This document shows, piece after piece, positions 25,601 through 37,005 of a stretch of 64,000 nucleotides of DNA. The notes under the pieces are model-generated. The model saw only the letters and a list, made by a program, of their open reading frames with translations. It ran no database searches and was not told the DNA's origin. Origin of the DNA: Strix aluco. Its lineage: Eukaryota; Chordata; Aves; Strigiformes; Strigidae. Numbering within the stretch: the first letter of the stretch is position 1; every line of letters begins with the position of its first letter. The position numbers and the translations under genes are program-made. The stretch covers positions 12,623,144-12,687,143 of the forward strand of contig NC_133946.1 in assembly GCF_031877795.1 (NCBI RefSeq), read 5' to 3'.

Positions 25601-26066
25601 TGAACTTTGGGCTGTGGGGAAGGGTGAGCACCAGCTGCTCCGGTCCCAGGGAGTCACCACAAAGCAGAGGTGCCCGCGGAGCACGGCCAGCGGGAGCACG
25701 CAGGGTTTTGTTGCACCGGCTTTGGTTTGCACAGCAAAGGCACCGGGTCACCCAAGTGTAAGTTGGAGGAGCGTCCTGGAGGCCTCACAGTCGCATGCCA
25801 GGGTGAAGATGCGTGAAAAATCTCCCCAAAAAGCACTTCCCAGGGAAACTAATCCGTGGCAGGCAGGTGGGAGAGCTGGGGTACAGGAGCTGGGGTTACA
25901 GCCTGGGTGCCCCTCAAGGCACGCAGCGATTTTGGGCTTTGAACCCATTTCTGTGCACTGGGGGCCGTGGCCGGGGCAGCTCGCTGGGCTGTTCCCTGGG
26001 GGCGGCAGCCGCGGGTGGGGGTGGCCGAAGCTCTTGGACCACGTTTCTCTGTTGCGGCACATGGGG
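22661..26066. other. CNTF-DTX4 intergenic region
   Basis: About 3.4 kb of moderately to strongly GC-rich sequence. It includes a purine-rich GATGAAGGAGG-type low-complexity patch (22,800-22,870). I recognise no gene on either strand. Open frames here show no conserved domain and are not kept open by anything but base composition. In human, GLYAT-family and FAM111 genes occupy the corresponding interval. No trace of their sequence was recognised by eye. Confidence 0.5.
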
Positions 26067-26398
26067 CAGCACCCCACTGCCCCCGCACCCCACTGCCCCC
26101 AGTGCACCACTGCCTCCAGTGCACCACCGCCCCAGCACCCCACTGCCCCAGCACCCCACTGCCCCCAGTGCACCACTGCCTCCAGCACCCCACTGCCCCA
26201 GCACCCCACCGCCCCCAGCACCCCACCACCTCCAGCACCACACCGCCCCAGCACCCCACTGCCCCCAGTGCACCACTGCCCCCAGTGCACCACTGTCCCC
26301 AGCACCCCACCACCTCCAGCACCCCACCGCCCCCAGCACCCCACCGCCCCAGCACCCCACCGCCCCCAGCACCCCACCGCCCCCAGCACCCCACTGCC
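26067..26398 (+). repeat. C-rich minisatellite upstream of DTX4
   Basis: About 330 bp made of some 20 imperfect copies of a 15-18-base unit, mainly CAGCACCCCACTGCCCC with variants CAGTGCACCACTGCCCC and CAGCACCCCACCGCCCC. Neighbouring units differ by single bases and by loss of one C. The array begins just after ATGGGG and ends at CTGCCGCTGCTGCGG. It ends about 570 bases before the DTX4 start codon. It creates long spurious Pro/His-rich frames on the + strand and Gly/Trp/Cys-rich frames on the - strand, which should not be annotated as genes. Confidence 0.95.
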
Positions 26399-26693
26399 GC
26401 TGCTGCGGGGCTGGGGCCGGGGCGCGCCGCGGGCTCTCGGTGAGGGGTGTGGGAGCACCGGGAGGCCCTTGGGCTACAGGGCGGGGGTGCGGAGGGCACT
26501 GGGAGGGGTCCCAAGGTGCGGGGGGTGCGGGGACCCCGGGGTCTGAGGGGTGCGGGGGGGTGCGGGGCGCACCGGGTCCCGGGGGCGGGGCACAGTGTCC
26601 GCGGGGTGCGCAGGGCCGAGCCACCCCCCCCTCCCCCCCCCGGCAATGGTTTCTCCCGGGCGCTCGGGGCCGCCGGGCCGGGGCCGGGCGCGG

Positions 26694-26701
26694 TGACGTC
26701 A
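26694..26701. promoter_or_regulatory. DTX4: Perfect cAMP response element palindrome
   Basis: The octamer TGACGTCA is a full CREB/ATF palindrome. It lies 265 bases upstream of the DTX4 start codon, between GC boxes, where it is well placed to act on the promoter. Function is inferred from position and motif only. Confidence 0.6.
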
Positions 26702-26889
26702 GGGCGGCGCGGCCCCGCCCCCCGCGCGCGGGGCGGAGCCGGTCCCGCGGCGGCGCTGAGGGGCGGCCTCGGCTCCGCGCCCGCTCGGCGGCCCCGGGGC
26801 GGGGGCGGGCAGAGCCCTGCGCCGCGCCGAGCATGCGAGTGCCGGCGGGGCGGGCTGCAGCGGCCGCGGGGCGTCTGCGGCGGCCAGCC

Positions 26890-26930
26890 GGGGCCGGGGC
26901 CGGGGCCGGGGCCGGGGCCGGGCCGGGGCA
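26890..26930 (+). repeat. DTX4: GGGGCC hexanucleotide repeat in DTX4 5' UTR
   Basis: Five perfect GGGGCC units (26,890-26,919) are followed by GGGCC and GGGGCA. The tract lies 36-76 bases before the DTX4 ATG on the sense strand, so it is probably transcribed into the 5' UTR. Consecutive G4 runs make an RNA or DNA G-quadruplex likely. Confidence 0.9.
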
Positions 26931-26965
26931 GGCGGCGGGCCGGGGCGGGCCGCGGCGGCGGAGCC

Positions 26966-29900
26966 ATGCTGCTGGCCTCGGCCGTGGTGGTGTGGGAATG
27001 GCTGAACGAGCACGGGCGGTGGCGGCCCTACAGCCCGGCCGTCAGCCACCACATCGAGGCGGTGGCCCGCGCCGGGCCGCGGGCGGGCGGCAGCGTGGTG
27101 CTGGGCCAGGCCGACAGCCGCCTGGCGCCCTACATCATCGACCTGCAGTCCATGCACCAGTTCCGCCAGGACACCGGTGAGTCCGCCCGCCTCGGCCCGG
27201 CCGGGCCCCGCGCCGGGCTCCCCGGGCTGCGGTTGCGCCGCCGTGCCCCGCCGGGTGCCGCGCAGGGCGCCCGGCAGCACCGGGCTCCCCGGCCGGGGCC
27301 CTGCGTCGCTCGGCGCCGCGCCGCCCGGTCCCCCGCTGCCGCGGCTCCCCGGCCTGGCACCGCGCCGTGCCGCCGGCTCCCGGGCTGCCCCGCCCGCTCG
27401 GGCGCTCTCCTGCCTGGCGCGGCCGAGCCGGGTTTGCGCTGCGCTGCCAGGGCCCGTGTTGCGCGGCGATGGTCGGTGTAGAGTCGCGCCGAGCAGCGCT
27501 TTACTGCCGGTGCTGCGCGGCGCCGCCTGACCTGGAATCGCGTTGCGCGGTGCTGCGCGGTGCTGCGCGGCCAGGCCCCGTGCTGCGCTGCACGGCCGGA
27601 CCCGGGGCTGGGCTGCGCTGCCTTCCCCAGCCCCATGTGGCGGTGCTGCCTTGCCCTGCGTTACATCCCCTCGCCCGCCCTGCCGTCGCGTTGCTGGCTG
27701 GAGTGCGCCGCGCTGCTGGGTGCCCCGCTGCGTTATCCTGCCTGAGCCTGGATTGCGTTGCCTTGTCCTCTGCTGCGTCTGGACTTGCCGTGCGCTGCCC
27801 TGGAATTGCACAGCTCTGCTCCTCGCTGCCCAGTCCTGCGCTGCTGCCCAAGCCCCCGTGCGTTCCTGGTCCCTTACAGGGTCGTGCCGCCTGGTCTCCT
27901 CTCCCTGCTGTACCTCCCTGGGCTCTGTTGCACACTACAGCCTTTTCCTCTCCCAGCTTGCAGTCCCTTCATGCATGGAGCTCATCCACTGCAGACCCTT
28001 CCCAGGGCCCTGCCCCACCGTGCCCAGCTCCCTCTGTGCTACCCCTGAGCCATCATCAACCCCAAAGGCCCAGTGCTGTACGGTGCTTGAGGGCCAAATC
28101 CTGCCCTGGGTCACAACAGCCCATGGGGGTGCCCAGGCTGGGGGCACAAGCGGGTGGGGGGATGCTCAGGAAGGGCACAGGCAGGTGGGGTGGTCCCCAG
28201 GGTGGTGGCTTGGACAGGTAAAGGGGGGGGGGGTATTTGGGAGTGGGGGGGCGACGGGCAGGCATTGGGGCCCCCAGGGTGGTGGGGGTGTGGAAGGATT
28301 CCCAAGGTGGTGGGGCACATATGGCCCTGGCAGTGTCTGGGATGTGGGGCACAGGCACCCATGGGGGAGAGGCTGGCTCAGGGGATTTGTGCCTCGCCCG
28401 CAACACCCCAGTGACGGCCGTGGGAAGGGGACCAGCCAATGTCCCTTGTCCGTGGGACAGGGGGTGCTGGGTGCAGAGGGGTGACCGAAGCACTCTTTTG
28501 TCTTCCTTCCCCCAGCAGCCCTGGGAGCTGGCGGGGACCCTCCCCTGCCCGGGGGTGTGGGGACAAGGGACCTCTGCGGCGGGGCTGGGGGCCAGCCTCT
28601 GAGGACTATTGTTGCTGGGGAAGGAGGCCTGAAAGGGGGATTGTTCTGTCTCTCCCTGGGTTGCTGGGGATGTTGGTATTTTGGGTCATTAAACAGCTCT
28701 GATTTGGGGGGGTCGCGACCCTGGCAGGCCCTGAATAGCTATTGTCCCTTTCTCTTCCCCTGCTGAATGGGAGGCCGGCTGGCCGCGCTGGGCTGGGGGG
28801 ACGCGCGGCATTCCCACACCGCCGCCCGGGGACTGCCAGATGCAGCATGCCGCCGCTGCTGCCCTCCCCGCCTCGCGCCAGATTAGAATAAATCACCGCG
28901 CCGCTCCCCTCCGGCCCCGCTTTGTGCCGCCAGTGCTGGCGGCTTTTCTCCCCCGGGTGCCCCTTCGCAGGATGGGGATGGATGGCCTGGCTTGCCTTGG
29001 GTGCAGCTGCACCCCACTCTCCATAGTGGGTTGCTTGATGTGCACCTCTCTTTAGTGCTAATAAACAGCTTTTCATTTTTACCTCGCTTTTTCATGGGAA
29101 ATGGTCCTGTGCGGGGACCGATGGTGGCGGCTGCTCCCAGCGAAGAGGTGGGGGTGAAAAGGGACTGAAATTCTTGCAGGCTTTGCAAGACAGGTGGTGA
29201 AAAGCTGAAGAGGCAGGCTTATTATTTCTTCTCTTTGAGCTTTCTTGTTCCTACCGCTGGCAGCGGGGCTGAGCCGTGGGGTTTTGCAGAAGAGCGTGGA
29301 GGCAGAGATGCTTGTGAGCTCATCCCACCTATTAACCAAGCAACTCTGAGCGCTAATAGCATGCTCAGGATGGGACCCTGAGGCTGAGCCTGGCCACATT
29401 CAGCCTGCCTTGCTGTGCCATGAAACGTCCCAGAAAGGAAGGCTTTCTCCTCATTGTAGGAGTTTCCAAAATTTGTGTCCGTGCTTTGAATGCATCTTAG
29501 TCAACTGGGAGCGGTGGGAAAGGAAATGCCTAGCAAAAATAAGGACGCAAGCCACAAAGCCTTCGTGCTTTGCGCTCTCATCCCACTCTTAACACTTGCT
29601 GATAGGGAGCAGGAGCCAGGCATGGGGTCCTGCTTGAACTCTTTTGCTCGGCCTCGCAGGAAAACCCTCTGCGCCATGGGCTGGGTTTTCATCACGGGCC
29701 AGTTTGACATCTGCAGGTGGTGGGGCTGGTGTGAGCCCCACTCCCCTGCACGTGTGGGTGCCTGTGAGTGTCACCACTGTGGGGCTCAGAGCTGCCGCTT
29801 AAATCTTTTATTCCCCAGTTCCAGTCCAGAACCGAGGGGGAGACAGGGCCATGGTGGGCACTGAAGGAGTCCGGTGCCTACATGCCTGATTTCATCAGGC

Positions 29901-32900
29901 TCCCACGGGAGGTCCCTGGGAGCAGCTTGGAGCGGCCGAGCTTGTGGTTCTGTGTATCCCCATCAGGGCTGAGCAGCTGCAGGCTGGGGCTGGGAGGGTG
30001 GCCACCACCATAGACTGTTGGGGGTGAATTCTGCCCTTTCCTCACCCCAGTCATGCTGGGGGTGCACCCCAGTGCCGTGCACGCACAGGCCAGGGGCTCC
30101 TTGGCCTTTTGGGTGTGCCGGCAGCAGGGCGGCTTGCAGGCAGTGGCCTGGGGAAACCAAGGCACACCATTCCCCTGGCAGGGCGGGGACAAAAGCTGAG
30201 CCGGAAAGCTGTCCTGTCCCCATGCCGAACGGCACCGGCTGGGCAGGTTGGGGTGGTTTCGCTCCCTGCCCACAGGTGGGTGCGGGTGCCAGGGTCTGAC
30301 AGCACCTCTCACCCTCCCTCAGGCACTATCCGCCCTGTCCGGCGCAGCTACTACGACCCATCCTCAGCACCAGGCAAGGGAGTCGTGTGGGAGTGGGAGA
30401 ACGACAGCGGGTCGTGGACGCCCTATGACATGGATGTGGGCATCACCATCCAGCGCGCCTACGAGAAGCAGCACCCCTGGGTGGACCTGAGCGCCATCGG
30501 CTTCTGCTATGTCATCGACTTTGCCACCATGGGCCAGATCAACAGGCAGACCCAGCGCAAGCGCCGCGTCCGCCGCCGCCTTGACATGGTCTACCCGCTG
30601 GTCTCGGGCACCCTGCCCAAGTCACAGTCCTGGCCGGCCAGCCCTGGGGCGGCGGCAGCCCCCCCGGTCCCCGCCTGCGCCTGTCCCCAGTGCCTCTTAG
30701 TCATGAGCGTCAAAGCCACCGTCTCGGCCGCTGGCCCCGGCACAGCCACCCTGCAGCCCCGCAAAGCACCCCCTGCACCACCCACCGCCCCCAAAGCCCC
30801 AGTGCCGGTCCCAGGGGCCAAGGCGCCCGACGGCACAGCCGTGGTGCGTGGCTCGCTGAAGCCGCTGGCAGCCCAAGGGGGTCGGCGGCAGGCAGCCAGC
30901 ACGCCCGCCCTGAGCTCGGCCAGCTCCGCCGCCAGCCCCCCGGGCGCAGGAAGCAGCAAGGTGTCTCGTCCCAGCCTTGGCACCCTGAACCGCAGCCACC
31001 TCCAGCGCCTGGCCATCGCCCAGTCCCGGGTGCTCATTGCGTCTGGGTGAGTCCTGCCGTGTGCAAGCGAGAGGGTAGTTCAGGGAAGAACAGGGGCAGT
31101 GTGGGTTTGTTTTTTTTTTCCCCTCTCCACGGCACAGAGGGGCTGCAGCCCCATGGGGTTCCCTGCTGCAGGGGTGCTGTCACCCATGAGCCTGGTGGGA
31201 GACAGACCTCCCCAACCTCCTGTGGGCAGAGGACTCTGCTGGGCCCCTTGCCTTCCCCACGGGTGCCTGGGGAGTAGAGCGGGGACGAGGTGGCTCCTGC
31301 ATCTCAATGAGTAGGCTGAGGCTGCTCTTTCTCTCGGTGGCAGGGGATGGGTAGGGGACTGCGAAAGGCCCAAAGAAAAGCCATTCAGGCCCCATGAGAA
31401 AGGGTCCCTCCAGACCCCCACCCTCCAAAGACACTTATTTTTTTTTTGAGGGGGTGGGCATTTAATGAGCCTGTTTCTCCCCTTTGTCTGGCTCTGCCGT
31501 CAGCCTTCTGTCACAGCCTGGCCCCTTTCCTTTCCATCTCCGTCCTCCCCCTTCCCTCCACTCCTGACCCGCCGGGAAACTTTCCCATGGAAGAGAGCCC
31601 CAAGGGGAGGGGCGGGGGGGGGAAAGAGCTGCGGTAGCGATGTGGCCATAGGAGAAAAGAGGAAAAAAAACAACAGACCGGCCCAGGGAGCGGTGACAAA
31701 AAGGGGCCGTGAATGGAGACGCAGGCGGGGTTTCTAAAGAGCAAGAGAAAAGGCGGCAGTGGGGCAGGGGGGGCATGTCGCCCCGTCAGGGGATTCTCTG
31801 TTTCCAGCCAGGGCCTGTGCAGTTGCTCAGGCAACTATTATCTGGCCCCTGCTGGCCCCTGGGGGCTGTGGGGACATGGGTGCCTGCTGCCAGCCCTGAT
31901 GTGGTCTCTGCTGGCTCCTCGCAGGGTCCCCACCGTCCCTGTGAAGAACCTGACTGGCTCCAGCCCCGTCAACCCAGCACTGGCAGGTGAGGATGGGGCC
32001 GCAGCGGGGTGCCTGGTGCCCGTAGGTGCTGGCCTCCCTAGGGGACAGTCTGCCCCAGTGGGGTGGTTTTGGGGGAACATCTGGGGTTTGGGGTGATGCT
32101 GGTTCCTCAGTGCCGTTTCGAACCTCCTTGCCTAGGGATCACGGGGATCCTGATGAGTGCGGCCGGGCTGCCCGTCTGCCTGACACGGCCTCCCAAATTG
32201 GTGCTGCACCCCCCACCCGTCAGCAAAAGTGAGATCCAGTCTATCCCCGGCATCTCCCACACCTGCCGCAAGACCACCAAGAAACAGGCCAAGAAGGGTG
32301 AGAGGCGCTTTGCTACTTGGCCCCTGTTCCTGTCCCCGCTTCCCTACCTGGTTCCCATATCCCCCCCGTCCCTTCCCGCTGCCCCCAGCAGTGGGTTTCC
32401 CTCGTGCTGCCCCCCAGCCCCTCTGACTCTTGCTGTCCTGCAGGTAAAACCCCGGAGGAGGTACTGAAGAAATACCTGCAGAAGGTGCGGCATCCGCCGG
32501 ATGAGGTGCGAGCAGTGGGGGCCACGCTAGGGTGTTGCCAGGGTACTTTGGTCTGGGAGGAGTGACTGGGGACACGGGCGATGCCCCTGTGCCGTGCCGG
32601 GGTCTCCTGCTGCCTCCCGTGGCTCTGCCCTGTCCTGCTCCGAAGAGCCCATGTTGGCCGGCCCCTGCGGTGGCCCAGGGTGACGGCATGGCACCAGGGG
32701 TGGGTGTTGGTCCCTGGGCAAATGCAGGGCAGCTCGTGAGCTGAGTGTCCTCAGCAAGGCTCTGGCTGCATCCGTCCATCTGACCCCTCCTCCCTTCCGT
32801 GCAGGACTGCACCATCTGCATGGAGCGCCTCTCCGCACCCTCCGGCTACAAGGGACCCCAGCCGGCCGTCAAGCCCGACCTGGTGGGGAAGCTGGTGAAA

Positions 32901-34924
32901 TGCGGCCACGTCTTCCACCTCCACTGCCTGGTCGCCATGTACAACAATGGCAACAAGGTGCGAGGCAGCAGCCCTGGGCATGCCCGAGCCCCCAGCTCAG
33001 TGACTGCTGCTGAGCTCTACCTGCCCTCCGCGGGACGCTGCTCGAGTCCTGCTGTCCTGGAGGGCTCTGACCTCCCCACTCTGATAGAGTGTTTAATTTT
33101 TATCAGCAGCAAGCACTTTGGGACTGCTAAATCAGAAAACAGGGTTGCGTGGATGTTTTTTCCCCCCACTATGCCCAGTTTTATGTCCTTGCTTTCCTTC
33201 CCAGGGTTAGTGGCGGTGAACCTTGATCCATGAATGTTTGTGCAGAGCTACCTGGCATCTGGCGCTGGGCAGTGCTTTTGCAGCCACAGGCGGGCTTTTC
33301 TGAGCCCCCTGCAAATGGCCCTTGTGCTTGACATTCCTGGAAAATGCATTTCACGTTGCTTGAGGTTTTTTAATAGCTGTTATCTTTCCCTCTTTGAAAA
33401 AGAAACCAAAACCAAACCCAAAACAGAGGTAGGGAAAGTATCAAGGACTGTGAAACTGCTGAATAGAAATGCAGACCTCAGGTTTTTGGCTAAAGTTGGA
33501 TTGCTGTAGCAAATTCTCACAGTCCTAGCCCCTGCTTCCTGAGTGTTTTTGAAATGGCTGTTTTCGTGATGAAAACAGTTTTCAGTGCCGCTCAGGGACA
33601 AAGTGCCCAGTCTGGCTGGGTGCTGGGGAATACCACTTTCATTATGTTCCTCTCTTTTCCTGCTCTCAGGATGGAAGCCTACAGTGTCCTACCTGCAAAA
33701 CCATCTATGGGGTGAAGACGGGGACACAGCCCCCAGGGAAGATGGAGTATCACATCATCCCTCACGCACTGCCTGGCCACTCTGACTGCAAAACCATCCG
33801 CATCATCTACAACATCCCCCCGGGGGTGCAGGTGCGGCCCAGCCCTATGCCCAGGGGGGTGTGTGGGTGGTCCCCTGTCGAGGCTGGTGGCCCTTGTCAC
33901 TGCTGCATCACCACTGGGTCATGCTGCAGTTCATGCCTTGACTGAGGGCTCTGCATTCAATGATGTCTTGGGAGCTGCATGTCCATAAGGATGTTGTGGG
34001 AAGCCTGGGGTATGTCTGCAGGAAAGTGTTGGCCACATCTGCTCGGTGGCCGGGGGGACGGTGGTGTTTAGGGCCACCGTGCTGGAGTGTGGCCACCCAG
34101 CACAGCAGCGAGCAGCTCTGCATCCACTGAGGTTGGGGGGTTACCTTGTGCCCAGAGCATCCTTTTGAGTTCCAGAAGGGTATTGTTCCTCTCCCATTCC
34201 ACACACTGCAGGGACCGGAGCATCCAAACCCCGGGAAGAGCTTCACCGCCCGTGGCTTCCCCCGGCACTGCTACTTGCCGGACAGCGAGAAGGGCAGAAA
34301 GGTGAGGGGCTCACCCAGGCAGCTCGAGCTGGCCAAGGCATGCCTAAGGGCATATTGAGGGGGAGAGGGCATGAGCAGCTATCTGAAGCAATGGGGAAAA
34401 GCAGATGGGGCTTATGCAGGCAGATCGGGGTGGAGGTTTTCCCCATAGCCCATCTGGCACACTCTGCAGGAGCCCAGCAACATTCCTGTGTGCTGGGGGA
34501 CTTCTGCAGCCTGGTCCCGCTGTTTTGGTTGGAGTCAGACCCCATGCTGGGATCCTGAGCTCCCTGGGAGGGCTCGGCTCTGGGTTGCCCACATTGCCGT
34601 GGCATACCAGGATCAGGCGTGCCCTGAGCAGAAGTGGGTTCTTTCACCCCGTGTTTGCCTTGCTGCCTGCCCTGTTTTTCCCTTCCACAGGTACTGAAGT
34701 TGCTGCTGGTAGCCTGGGACCGGCGTTTGATCTTCGCCATCGGGACCTCCAGCACCACAGGCGAGTCAGACACAGTGATCTGGAACGAGATCCACCACAA
34801 GACAGAGTTTGGCTCCAACCTCACCGGCCACGGCTACCCTGACATCAACTACCTGGACAATGTCCTGGCTGAGCTTGCGGCCCAGGGCATCACGGAGGAG
34901 AGCCTGGTGCAGGAGAAGGACTGA
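26966..34924 (+). CDS. DTX4: Deltex E3 ubiquitin ligase 4
   Basis: Nine exons: 26966-27176, 30323-31046, 31925-31986, 32136-32297, 32444-32505, 32805-32957, 33670-33831, 34212-34301 and 34691-34924. They join to 1860 nt, 619 residues, the same length as human DTX4. Two WWE domains lie at about residues 5-70 ([15 protein letters not shown]) and 85-160 ([16 protein letters not shown]), the second ending in a basic RKRRVRRR patch. A Pro/Ala-rich linker follows (about 165-330). A RING finger starts at Cys409 ([13 protein letters not shown]) and ends with the CPTC pair at 464-467. The Deltex C-terminal (DTC) domain fills 468-619. Deltex proteins ubiquitinate targets in Notch signalling, and the DTC pocket binds ADP-ribose. 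Mammalian DTX4 also works with NLRP4 to degrade TBK1, limiting interferon induction. The start ATG lies in a CpG island with context GAGCCATGC; no upstream in-frame alternative looks better. Intron 1 (3.1 kb) splits the two WWE domains. Confidence 0.96.
27177..30322 (+). other. DTX4: DTX4 intron 1
   Basis: A 3.1-kb intron between the WWE exons. Its first 700 bases continue the CpG island and contain degenerate GGTGCTGCGC/CTGCGCTG repeats (about 27,420-27,870). From 28,140 to 28,330 the + strand is dominated by GGGG runs with GGTGG spacers. An AATAAA at 29,060-29,065 is followed by a T-rich patch but has no associated coding frame. No gene was recognised on either strand. Confidence 0.7.
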
Positions 34925-36520
34925 GACCACGGCAGGGAGGCAAGGGAAGGGGTGCCCATGCCCCCAAGGATAAAGCTGCTGGAGAAACCCGCCTGAGGGC
35001 TTTGCAGGGGGCACCCGAAGCCCCCTGCTGCCGGTGGCACCTGCCAAGTGAGAGCATCCCCAGGCTGGCCGGGAATGCGGGAGAAGGCCCTTTCGGCCAT
35101 CCCCTTCACTCCCGCACGGGGAGGGAGCCTCCCCCCACAGAGCCGCGGGGCTTCATGCTGGCCTGGCCATCTCCTCCAGCCGGTGTCCTATCCCCGCTGC
35201 CGCCGTGCCGAGGGCTTTGGGGGTGTCAGGCTCCCCTCCCTCCTCGTCCATCGGGCGGTCCCAGCCTGGCGCAACGCCCCTGACACCCACCTGGGGCTGG
35301 GACCTGGCCTGGGGTGGGAGTGGGAGCCGTGGGAGTCCCCCTCGCTCTGCCTCATCCTTCTGACGTCTGTTCGTTCGTTTGTCCTGTCCGGTACCTCCCC
35401 ACTGGTCTCCTGTGTCCCCAGAGGTTGCGGGGGCCCGGCCTGCCTCGGCTGGCCCCCCAGCCCTGTGTCCCCTCGTCCTCTTGGCTGTGTCTGAGCTGTG
35501 CCCTGCAGGGTCCACTTGTCTGGGCTGGCGGTCCACCCCCCGCCCCGGCCCTGTGCTGGGGAGGGGTAGGCGGGTGGTAGGAAGTGAAGGGGGGGAGGCA
35601 CGTTTCCTGACCTGACTCCCACCCCCCATCTAGTGGGTTCCTTGAACTGTTTGTATGGGGGTGTCCCCGTGTTGAATTTTTATATACCTCATGTTTTGGG
35701 GTTTTGTGGTGTATGTGTACATATAGGTGGTGGTGTTTCGGGAGGTGGCCTGTGTGCTGGGAGAATGTGGTGCTGTGGCCAGACTGGGGGCTGAGCCCGG
35801 TGGCCATCAGGGAGGGGAAGCGGGATGGGGGTAGCACCACTCCCCTACTGCGGGGACCCCCCGCCCCAAAGGGGGTCAGTGCCCCATGGTGGGGCTGTCG
35901 CCTGTGGGTCCCCGTGGGGCCAGACGCAGGTGTGGGTGGGAACAGTTCCCCTTCTTGCTGGGGAGGCCCTGGGGAGGCGGGGAGGAGGCAGCTGGCTGGC
36001 AGTGAGCTGGCACAGTGGTTTTGGGCTGGGGCCGGGGGGGTTGGCATGGGGAGGGGAGTGTGGGTGGTGATTGTGGGGTTGCATGGCATCTTGGGGTCCC
36101 TGCAGTCCCCAGGGGACTTCATAGGGCCTGTCAGAGCCAGCTGCGATGGGGTGCCTGGGAGGTCCCCACAGCTGTGGGGGCTGGCTGTGCTCCTGTCCTG
36201 GGAGACCCCCGGGCTTGGAGAGCAGAGCGGGGGGCAGCACCCGCCACTGCCCAGGCTGCCCCCAGCCCTGCACTGTTGCTTCCTGGGGGCTTGGGGCCTC
36301 CTAGCCCGTTTTGTTGCATTCCCTTCTTGGTTTTCCTGGGGGAGTCACCTTGCCCTCTGTGCCAGGTGACGGTGGTGCAGGAGGGAGACCTGTCCTGCTG
36401 TGCATCGTTCTGTTGTCGTTGTTTTTCCTCTCCCCAGCCTGGGGGGTGTGTTGCCCCTAGCTGGCCGCCCCATGGAGGTGGGGGGGGTGGGGGTCAATAA
36501 AAGAGATGGCAGGGGACGTT
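34925..36520 (+). other. DTX4: DTX4 3' UTR (inferred)
   Basis: GC-rich sequence after the DTX4 stop codon with no convincing coding frame. It includes an AT-rich island TTTTTATATACC...GTGTACATATA at about 35,678-35,725 and ends at the AATAAA at 36,496. The length of 1.6 kb is plausible for DTX4. Confidence 0.65.
36496..36501 (+). promoter_or_regulatory. DTX4: DTX4 poly(A) signal
   Basis: Canonical AATAAA followed within 40 bases by a T/G-rich region (GTTCGCTGTCC...CTCTGTTGTCTTCTGTCC). A second + strand AATAAA at 36,972-36,977 could serve as an alternative, more distal end that would overlap the convergent MPEG1 3' UTR. Confidence 0.7.
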
Positions 36521-36933
36521 CGCTGTCCCTGCATGGCCTGGCCTCTCTGTTGTCTTCTGTCCGTCGTCTGTGTGGCCAGGCGAGCGAGGGGGCACCGTGG
36601 GCAGGGCGAGGCGCCCCTTGTCCCCCTCAGTCGCCTTTGCACCGGTCTGTTCCCAGCTGTCCTTAGCATGGGATGTTATTTTCTACCTCAAGGCAGAAAA
36701 ACCTCTTTCCCCAGGAAAATCCCCATTTTGGGTGGCTCTGAAGCCAGGGGAGCTGCGGCAGTGCGATTTCTCCTCCACCTGAGCCCCGGGCTTCCCCCGT
36801 TTGCAGAAAAACCCTGGCTGGAGCTATGCAAAACCCTCCTGTGATCTGGGGGAGGAAGGGGGTTTCCCCCACCCTCCCTGCGTGCCGGCCGGACGGCTCT
36901 TAACGTGACACAGTCTTTTCATAACATGACTTT

Positions 36934-36939
36934 TTTAAT
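36934..36939 (-). promoter_or_regulatory. MPEG1: Possible MPEG1 poly(A) signal (ATTAAA on - strand)
   Basis: Read on the - strand this is ATTAAA, the commonest variant signal, about 960 bases beyond the MPEG1 stop. I saw no canonical AATAAA on the - strand between the MPEG1 stop and this point. It makes a 1-kb 3' UTR plausible, but the assignment is tentative. Confidence 0.4.
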
Positions 36940-37005
36940 GCTGTGTTGCCTACGCAATTAGTTGCTGGCTGAAATAAAACAGATCCGTGCCTCTCTGCAT
37001 GTGTG

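Larger units (their letters stand above)
26400..27660 (+). promoter_or_regulatory. DTX4: DTX4 CpG-island promoter
   Basis: Extremely GC- and CpG-rich sequence surrounds the DTX4 first exon. It carries GC boxes (CCCCGCCCC near 26,713-26,721, GGGCGG at 26,731-26,736), a perfect CRE at 26,694-26,701 and a GCATGCG NRF1-like half-site at 26,831-26,837. No TATA box is seen, typical of a CpG-island promoter with dispersed starts. Edges are judged by eye. Confidence 0.75.

Noticed and set aside
26067-26398. Regular short repeats that could suggest a CRISPR-like array
   Set aside because: Units are contiguous without unique spacers and the context is a vertebrate promoter; this is a minisatellite.
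25614-27180. Long overlapping open frames on both strands (up to 455 codons) through the region before DTX4
   Set aside because: They are kept open by the C-rich minisatellite and by extreme GC content. They encode repeats such as PQHPTAP or GCWGQWGAG and have no conserved domain.
27367-28484. Open frames of about 280-310 codons in DTX4 intron 1 (+)
   Set aside because: Composition-driven Ala/Arg/Pro/Gly-rich translations, inconsistent with each other and with no recognisable family.
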